Shown here: positions 31,739 through 36,922 of the stretch, in pieces
Layout: each line of letters starts with the position of its first letter
How positions within the stretch are numbered: the stretch's first letter is position 1
NCBI GenBank assembly: GCA_018267005.1
Contig: JAFDZK010000007.1
Location: 1 to 36,922 of the forward strand
Length of the DNA: 36,922 nucleotides
Source of the DNA: Bacteroidota bacterium
GTDB lineage: Bacteria; Bacteroidota; Bacteroidia; Sphingobacteriales; Sphingobacteriaceae
Direction of reading: 5' to 3'
The notes under the pieces: generated by a model
The model's database searches: none
What the model was told of the DNA's origin: nothing
Seen by the model: only the letters and a program-made list of their open reading frames with translations
Position numbers and translations under genes: made by a program

Positions 31739-33070
31739 ATGAGCGCGAAAAATGACAAAAAAACCATTTGGGCATGGTGCATGTTCGACTGGGCCAATCA
31801 ATCCTACAACATGGTGATCACCACCACTATCTTTCCAGCGTATTATGTGGGAATAACTGCCAGCACGGCCTATGGCAAAAACATGGTCAGCTTTTTTGGT
31901 CATACTTACGTTAATACGGTGCTGCAAAACTATATCCTTGGTCTGTCGTACCTTATAATCGTAGTTACACTACCCATCCTTACTTCGCTTGCTGACTACC
32001 GCGGCGCCAAAAAATCGTACTTGCAAATATTTACCTGGATTGGAGGATTAGCATGCGCAGGATTGTTCTTGCTGAAAGAGGGCGGGCCTATAGAATTCCC
32101 GATGATCTGTTTCGGGCTGGCTACCATAGGCTATTGTGGCGGATTCGTTTTCTACAATTCCTACCTGCCGCAGATAGCCTCATTCGACAAGCAAAACGAT
32201 GTTAGCGCTAAAGGATTTATCTATGGTTTTGCAGGAAGCATAGTCGTCCAGTTAGTCTGCTTTGTTGGTGTGCTGTTCCATCAATCATTCGGCATTACCG
32301 AAGATATGGGCGCACGCATATCATTTTTGATCGTGTTTTTATGGTGGACCGGCTTTGCTATTATCCCATTCCGGATACTGCCCAAAGGTGAACCCAACGC
32401 AGGTTCGCACAAGTACAATCTGTTTACCGGCGGGTTTAAGGAATTGGCAAAGGTATTTCGCAACGTGCGAAACATGCCGTTGGTAAAGCGGTTTTTGCCA
32501 GCCTTTTTCTTTTATTCGGTAGGGGTACAAACCATTATGCTGGTAGCCGCAGAGTTTGCCGCCAAGGAACTCCACATGAAGGACGACGATCTAATCACCA
32601 TCATTCTCATTATCCAGGTGGTAGCCATATTAGGCGCCTGGCTCACTTCGCTGGCATCGGACAAATACGGCAATACGCGCGCCTTGCTGGTACTGGTCAT
32701 ATTCTGGACCATTACGTGCCTGTGCGTTTATTATATTACCAATAATATGCAGTTTTATGTAGCTGCATTTGCCGTAGGCTTAGTTATGGGGGGTGTGCAG
32801 TCGCTTTCTCGCTCGACCTATGCCAAACTGCTGCCGCCGGATATCCCGGATACGGCATCCTATTTCAGTTTTTACGACGCTACGGAGAAGCTTTCGATTG
32901 TGGTAGGATTGTTTACGTTTGCTTCCGTGGAAAGCTGGACAAATGAGATGCGCGACTCCACCTTAGTGCTTGATGGCTTCTTCTTTATTGGTCTTCTGCT
33001 GCTGTTCGTGCTGCATTTCGCCGAGCGGAAAAGCGCTAAACCTGAAGAAGCGGTGGCATTGGAAGTTTGA
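31739..33070 (+). CDS. UMF1-family MFS transporter
   Basis: A 443-residue inner-membrane permease with about 12 hydrophobic segments. The start KKTIWAWCMFDWANQSYNMVITTTIFPAYY is the hallmark of the UMF1 (Atg22-like) group, especially WxxFDWANSxY. Further signatures are LTSLADYRGAKKSYL, FVFYNSYLPQIAS, and GGVQSLSRSTYAKLLPP near the end. Bacterial members have no settled substrate; the yeast relative Atg22 exports amino acids from the vacuole. It is monocistronic, with 236 bases upstream and no gene in the 240 bases downstream. Confidence 0.9.
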   Translation: MSAKNDKKTIWAWCMFDWANQSYNMVITTTIFPAYYVGITASTAYGKNMVSFFGHTYVNTVLQNYILGLSYLIIVVTLPILTSLADYRGAKKSYLQIFTWIGGLACAGLFLLKEGGPIEFPMICFGLATIGYCGGFVFYNSYLPQIASFDKQNDVSAKGFIYGFAGSIVVQLVCFVGVLFHQSFGITEDMGARISFLIVFLWWTGFAIIPFRILPKGEPNAGSHKYNLFTGGFKELAKVFRNVRNMPLVKRFLPAFFFYSVGVQTIMLVAAEFAAKELHMKDDDLITIILIIQVVAILGAWLTSLASDKYGNTRALLVLVIFWTITCLCVYYITNNMQFYVAAFAVGLVMGGVQSLSRSTYAKLLPPDIPDTASYFSFYDATEKLSIVVGLFTFASVESWTNEMRDSTLVLDGFFFIGLLLLFVLHFAERKSAKPEEAVALEV

Positions 33071-33310
33071 TCGTATGGTTTGGATGGAAGCCGCCCGGAA
33101 ATCTCTCGTTTCCTTTTCGCCGGCTGTTTCACAATCGCTTGTATTCTTATCAGGGTTATTTTTGCTTTCGGCAGGAACCGTCCTATTCCCTCTCTCATTC
33201 CCTTCCGTAGACGGCCCGCCTCAGCATTGTTTTTTTGTTTTCCCTGGCGGAAGCCACCTATCAACCTTTCCTCAATTTTTATTCACCGGGTGGCTCAGCA
33301 AGCGAACCTG
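33071..33310. other. Gene-free stretch after the UMF1 gene
   Basis: Open frames exist here but look random (Arg/Pro/Phe-rich translations with no family character). I see no convincing terminator for the UMF1 gene. Confidence 0.4.
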
Positions 33311-33646
33311 TCAATTACGCAAATACCAGGGATACGGGGCGGCCATCCGCTCATAAACCGCGTCGACTGCGACAATCCCGCACGCGCCCATGTACCTTGC
33401 CTGGTAAGTGATCAAAAATTTATATTCGAACCCAGGTAGCTTTGAACCCGGAAATGTTACGCTCCATAAAAATTTGTCGGTAAAAGGCTTATTGGAATAA
33501 TCTTCGATATGTTCGATCAAATACGGCAGGCATTTTATCTGCAATGCGTTTACATCAACCGTAACCGGTAGGTTATCAGGATGCTTTTTAAAATATGATG
33601 TCAGTTCCGAATTCAGAGCGACTATCAGTCCACCTTCATTTTTCAT
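33311..33646 (-). CDS. Hypothetical 111-residue protein
   Basis: A soluble-looking protein with no signal peptide. It starts MKNEGGLIVALNSELTSYFKK and contains IKCLPYLIEHIEDYSNKPF, FLWSVTFPGSKLPGFEYKF and YQARYMGACGIVAVDAVYERM. The mix of residues and the codon pattern look like a real cytoplasmic protein. I do not recognise its family. It could be isolated or could lead into nothing downstream, since the next gene to the left is on the other strand. It might bind a small ligand or protein, but nothing in the sequence says so. Confidence 0.6.
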   Translation of the reverse strand: MKNEGGLIVALNSELTSYFKKHPDNLPVTVDVNALQIKCLPYLIEHIEDYSNKPFTDKFLWSVTFPGSKLPGFEYKFLITYQARYMGACGIVAVDAVYERMAAPYPWYLRN

Positions 33647-33751
33647 GATCTAATTGCTTTACACAGGTCTTTAAACGTGCAGATAATAGACGGAGTTAGT
33701 ACCTGAAATAAGGGGTATGCAATTCGGTACGTAGCGTATAAATCAGCGACT

Positions 33752-33892
33752 TCAGGCATCTTTTTCTTCACCCGAATCCCGGAAAAGGCCGTGTAATTCG
33801 TCCTTGCCTCTTATCCTGTTGTATAACATGACTACAATAGCCAGGAAACACAAGACATCGATGGCGATCAACATCCCAAATACCGCATCCAT
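33752..33892 (-). CDS. Predicted 46-residue single-pass membrane microprotein
   Basis: An ATG frame of 47 codons including TGA. Residues 3-24 (AVFGMLIAIDVLCFLAIVVMLY) are a strong hydrophobic segment, followed by a basic and then acidic tail (NRIRGKDELHG, ending SGEEKDA). This looks like a small membrane protein with its C-terminus in the cytoplasm by the positive-inside rule. It lies between a hypothetical protein gene and the response regulator gene. No family is recognised. At this length chance cannot be excluded, but the segregated hydrophobic and charged parts favour a real gene. Confidence 0.5.
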   Translation of the reverse strand: MDAVFGMLIAIDVLCFLAIVVMLYNRIRGKDELHGLFRDSGEEKDA

Positions 33893-34324
33893 AGGTTAGT
33901 TTAAGGTAGCTTCGGCCAGCTTATGCAAGCAATAGCCTTGTACTAATATAATAACTAATAAGTAATAAATAAAATATTATTTAACCCGATTAAGCAATAG
34001 ATAAATATATTGTGCCGTAACTAATTAAGCATTCTAACTAAAGTTGGCGCTCTAACTTTTTTGTTACAAAGCGAACGGCAGTATATTACGGCGAGCATTT
34101 TTACCGGTATTGCAGCGTGTAAAACGTTGATTGCTGATGTTCACTTTTAGTAATCTACAACACGATTGATTCTGATGGCTTAAAGTGTTTTTTCCTTTAT
34201 CTTAAATTTTGTTCTTTCATTTAAAAACAGTGAACGCATAACGACTGTTGATGGTGAAAGATCGGTTCCACCAATCAAACCTAATTAGTATATAATAGTT
34301 CCCCGAAATAAACCATAACTTACC
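33893..34324. other. AT-rich intergenic region before the response regulator
   Basis: About 430 bases without a supportable gene. It presumably contains the promoters of the microprotein (minus) and response regulator (plus). A weak hairpin, AAAGTT/AACTTT (34040-34059), followed by a T run could be a plus-strand terminator, but no gene clearly ends nearby. Confidence 0.5.
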
Positions 34325-34699
34325 ATGAAGACCGTATTACTTATTGACGATGAGCCGGAACTTTCAGAATTATTGCAGTTTTTGTTTAAGCAATTCCATT
34401 ATCGTGTTATCGTATCACCCGGTACTGTCTCAGTCGCAAAAGCCAGGGAAATTAATCCGACAATAATTGTACTCGACAACAATTTCAGGAGATACACCGA
34501 CATTGGGTTTTGCCTTCAGCTAAAGAACGACCCGGAAACCAGTCACATACCGATTCTGCTATTGTCCGCAAACGATAATTGGGGTCAAATCACCAGGGAC
34601 AGCATGGCCGACGGATACCTTGAAAAGCCGTTTGATATAAGCGCCTTGCAGGGTACTATGGAAAAAATCCTAACACGTGCCAATATACCCGCGGCCTGA
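34325..34699 (+). CDS. Single-domain response regulator (CheY-like receiver)
   Basis: A 124-residue receiver domain with no output domain. The acidic pair Asp8-Asp9 (LLIDDEPEL), the phospho-acceptor Asp51 (IIVLDNNF), the switch Ser81 (LLLSAND, in place of the more common Thr) and the conserved Lys101 (YLEKPFD) are all in place, so phosphorylation should be possible. It probably relays a phosphate between a histidine kinase and another protein, or acts by protein binding. No kinase gene is nearby, so this is an orphan regulator. The ATG at 34325 starts directly with the family's MKTVLLIDDE. Confidence 0.93.
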   Translation: MKTVLLIDDEPELSELLQFLFKQFHYRVIVSPGTVSVAKAREINPTIIVLDNNFRRYTDIGFCLQLKNDPETSHIPILLLSANDNWGQITRDSMADGYLEKPFDISALQGTMEKILTRANIPAA

Positions 34700-34818
34700 A
34701 TAAGTACGATAGGTAAAAGGGAAGTATGCTATTCGTCTCATTTACCCGACTTATCTCGAATGCTCGATATTTCTTAAGCCGCGTCGCAGACCGCGGACCG
34801 CGTTTTCCCCGAAATACA

Positions 34819-34844
34819 AAAATAGCTGCGTTAACAGCGCAGCT
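34819..34844 (-). terminator. Candidate terminator of the lipoprotein gene
   Basis: AGCTGCG (34824-34830) and CGCAGCT (34838-34844) form a 7-bp stem with a 7-nt loop. On the minus strand it is followed by ATTTTTGTATTTC. It is about 165 bases past the stop of the gene at 35010-35666, so the assignment is tentative. The rest of 34700-35009 shows no gene. Confidence 0.45.
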
Positions 34845-35009
34845 CTTCACTTTAATCAATATTGTTTTATTTTAATACAATTGTAATGAAGTAGTTTGTG
34901 TCAGCGAAACCACAATAGTTAACGACATAAGTGCAAATGCCGTCGGGGGGAGCGTAAGCATTTCTCCTGATAAGCTTAGTTCTTTCTTAGTATGTAAGCT
35001 CTGCCGTTC

Positions 35010-35666
35010 CTACGGATTATCGCGATCGTAAACAATGATCGACTTATACCTTTTGTGTGATGTAATTGGAAGTGTAATCAAAAAGGTTGGCAACGAAATC
35101 AGACCAACTGTAACTGCCGGTTTGCGTATTGGGTTGGTATAAGGCAGAAAAACGCAACCCAAACCAGCCAAGGTGGTGACGACGCTGGCGATATTGATGG
35201 TGCCGTAAATGCGTGAAGCACGCGCTTTGCGTAACGCCAACGGATCGTCGCTTACGCTTGCCACGAGGTTTTCCCCTGTCAGATCAAGGATATCGGACTG
35301 CCCTTTTTTTTGCAGGTAGTAGTCATAATGATACTGTGTGGAATGGGTGCTAAAATCGTAGGTGGAACCCGCATAACGCATCAGCAGCATCAGTTTGCCA
35401 TAGTACAAGCCATCGTAAAGCGTGCCATTTTTTACTCCGTAATAGCCAGGTCCCATCTTTACCGCACTCAGGTCGGTTAAGGCGTAGGAGATTGAATCGG
35501 CAGTAACCGCTTGGCCATGCAGGCTTACCGACTGGGCATTGATCTTTTGCCCGTCGGATTTGACGATATAGCTCGATGTTTTATCCGTTATATTTTTGGT
35601 GATGAGGCGACGGCTGCACGACGTCAATGCAAAAAAGCATAATAAAAGGAAGTAAATGTTCCGCAT
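35010..35666 (-). CDS. Predicted lipoprotein with C-terminal membrane segments
   Basis: A 218-residue protein. Its N-terminus (MRNIYFLLLCFFALTSCSRR) is a lipoprotein signal with a lipobox, LTSC, and lipidation expected on Cys17. The middle (residues 30-145) looks like a small beta-rich domain (SSYIVKSDGQKINAQSVSL, YYGVKNGTLYDGLYYGK). Residues about 158-175 and 184-202 (SVVTTLAGLGCVFLP and AVTVGLISLPTFLITLPI) are hydrophobic, which is unusual for a simple periplasmic lipoprotein and may anchor or insert the C-terminus. The function is unknown. It is monocistronic. Confidence 0.8.
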   Translation of the reverse strand: MRNIYFLLLCFFALTSCSRRLITKNITDKTSSYIVKSDGQKINAQSVSLHGQAVTADSISYALTDLSAVKMGPGYYGVKNGTLYDGLYYGKLMLLMRYAGSTYDFSTHSTQYHYDYYLQKKGQSDILDLTGENLVASVSDDPLALRKARASRIYGTINIASVVTTLAGLGCVFLPYTNPIRKPAVTVGLISLPTFLITLPITSHKRYKSIIVYDRDNP

Positions 35667-35963
35667 AATGGTTAAAGTTTAGGTTGATCAAAATAAGCAC
35701 TGGGCAAGTATACGGAAAAAGCTTTTGTATAGTTGCCCGTCGAGCGGGGCGATAAGTCTGGTTTTGGAATCGTTGGGGCTTTGACCATAGTCCATTGTTT
35801 GATCTTGTATGCCGGTAGACAACTGTTATTTGAAACAGGCATAGCGCGCAATCTTACTCTGTACGTGTTATTGGAAACCTGTTAGCAATAACGAAGGGAT
35901 GCACTTTGTAAATCTGAAAACGGATTATCCGTAACTCGCAACTTTTTGCCAAATTAGCAGCCG

Positions 35964-36698
35964 ATGAAAATTGACCTGTTCATACCCTGCTTCATGGACC
36001 AGCTTTCGCCCGAGACAGCCTGGAACGTGGTGCGGGTGCTGGAAAAAGCAGGTTGCGAGGTTAGGTATAACCCTGAACAGACCTGCTGCGGTCAGCCGGC
36101 CTTCAACGCTGGTTTTTGGGATGATGCCAAAGAGGTAGGCACAAAATTCCTGAACGGATTTTCGGATTTGGAAGAAGTTGCGATCGTCGCGCCATCGGCT
36201 TCGTGCACTGGCATGGTGAAGAACTATTACAACGATTTGTTTACCAACACTACGCTTCACAACAGATGCCGCGCCATACAAGGTAAGATATACGAGTTGT
36301 CGGATTTCCTGGTCAATATCATGCAGATTGATTATTTCGGCGCCGAATTGGATGGACGCGCAGTTTACCATGACAGTTGCAGTGCACTGCGCGAATGCCA
36401 TATAAAGGCCGAACCGAGGCAACTGTTATCCAAAGTTCATGGCCTGGAGCTCGTCGACCTGAAAGATGGGGAAACCTGCTGCGGTTTCGGCGGTACGTTT
36501 GCTGTAAAGTTTGAGGCCATTTCAACAGCTATGGCGCAGCAAAAGGTAGACAATGCGATGAACGCCGGCGCCGATTACATTATTTCAACCGACCACTCTT
36601 GCCTGATGCACTTACAGGGCTATATAGATAAAAATAGTCTGCCCATCCAAACTATGCATCTGGCTGACGTATTGGCGCATGGCTGGGGGAATGTATAA
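35964..36698 (+). CDS. lutA: LutA/YkgE-like Fe-S protein (two CCG domains)
   Basis: A 244-residue cytoplasmic protein with the paired cysteine-rich CCG domains of LutA, which with LutB and LutC oxidises L-lactate to pyruvate. Domain 1 has Cys9 (IPCF), Cys41-Cys42 (TCCGQPAFN) and Cys81. Domain 2 has Cys139 (YHDSCSALRE), Cys172-Cys173 (TCCGFGGTF) and Cys213 (DHSCLMH). These are the expected ligands of non-cubane or [4Fe-4S] clusters. The length is typical. lutB and lutC do not follow in the remaining sequence; they could lie upstream elsewhere or be absent. In this window L-lactate would be produced by rhamnose breakdown, which gives a possible but distant metabolic link. Confidence 0.9.
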   Translation: MKIDLFIPCFMDQLSPETAWNVVRVLEKAGCEVRYNPEQTCCGQPAFNAGFWDDAKEVGTKFLNGFSDLEEVAIVAPSASCTGMVKNYYNDLFTNTTLHNRCRAIQGKIYELSDFLVNIMQIDYFGAELDGRAVYHDSCSALRECHIKAEPRQLLSKVHGLELVDLKDGETCCGFGGTFAVKFEAISTAMAQQKVDNAMNAGADYIISTDHSCLMHLQGYIDKNSLPIQTMHLADVLAHGWGNV

Positions 36699-36799
36699 CT
36701 CCCGTACCAATCTATCGTGCTTGTTACAAAAACGGCGTTAAACGTTGCCATACCGCATTCATCCAATACTAAAACAAGATTAATAACACTTTAAATGTT

Positions 36800-36922
36800 A
36801 TGAAAAATCTCCTATTCGCAGTTATGGTTTTATTTCCAACTGTATTATTCGCCCAAAAAGACACTACTGGTTTACACATTCCAATGAATAATGGCAATGT
36901 GGTTTACGAGAAAGTTTTTGAC
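36800..36922 (+). CDS. Exported protein, start only (possible DUF4468-type)
   Basis: The first 41 codons of a gene cut by the right edge. The ATG at 36800 is followed by a signal peptide (NLLFAVMVLFPTVLFAQ), with probable cleavage before KDTT. The mature start, IPMNNGNVVYEKVFD, is similar to the opening strand of DUF4468/TBP-like-fold proteins of Bacteroidota, which I recall from memory. The rest of the gene is needed to confirm this. Confidence 0.6.
   Translation, partial: MKNLLFAVMVLFPTVLFAQKDTTGLHIPMNNGNVVYEKVFD

Noticed and set aside
33080..33439. Long overlapping plus-strand frames after the UMF1 gene.
   Set aside because: Arg/Pro/Phe-rich translations without domain signals, partly antisense to the more protein-like minus frame at 33311-33646.
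34040..34062. A terminator-like hairpin with a T run.
   Set aside because: The stem is six AT-rich pairs and no plus-strand gene ends nearby; noted only within the intergenic entry.

Overview
The window looks like chromosomal DNA of a Bacteroidota bacterium, most likely Sphingobacteriaceae (Mucilaginibacter or Pedobacter-like). This rests on the mid-40s GC content judged by eye, the type II glutamine synthetase, the SDR-type mannonate oxidoreductase, the fused rhamnulose-phosphate aldolase/dehydrogenase, the lack of Shine-Dalgarno boxes, and promoter-like TAnnTTTG sequences. No rRNA, tRNA, CRISPR array or intact mobile element was found.

Left part (1-8049): a glutamine-synthetase-family gene running off the left edge, a gamma-glutamylcyclotransferase-like gene, a small exported protein, a type II glutamine synthetase and malate dehydrogenase. 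A tightly overlapping three-gene operon follows: fdhD, a small conserved protein, and a YdeP-like molybdopterin oxidoreductase. The 1.1 kb after it has no intact gene. It holds spaced TGTTAAGAA repeats, a promoter-like site, a purine-rich stretch ending in a strong terminator (a candidate noncoding RNA), and a decayed insertion-sequence remnant with an internal stop.

Middle part (9182-25835): after an LLM-class flavin oxidoreductase comes a minus-strand catabolic island for the two sugars of rhamnogalacturonan I. One block handles rhamnose: rhaT symporter, aldolase/dehydrogenase, isomerase, kinase. The other handles galacturonate and unsaturated uronates: exuT, kduI, mannonate oxidoreductase, uxaC, uxaB and a GH105 unsaturated-rhamnogalacturonyl hydrolase. 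The exported GH105 enzyme should release rhamnose and unsaturated uronate, which the two transporters and two pathways then process. Similar palindromes lie about 45 bp upstream of rhaT and uxaC and may bind a shared regulator. Altronate and mannonate dehydratases, KDG kinase, KDPG aldolase, SusC/SusD and a transcriptional regulator are absent and must be encoded elsewhere.

Right part (25910-36922): mixed housekeeping and envelope genes. These are an aspartate/glutamate racemase-family protein, a membrane iron-sulfur protein upstream of dps, a NagD-like phosphatase, a SHOCT-domain exported protein, a beta-barrel-like protein paired with an alanine-rich exported protein, a UMF1-family transporter, a predicted 46-residue membrane microprotein, a single-domain response regulator, a lipoprotein, and a lutA-like Fe-S protein without lutB or lutC beside it. 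The window ends in a truncated exported protein. A 7-nt-phased repeat forms a long hairpin between dps and the phosphatase gene.
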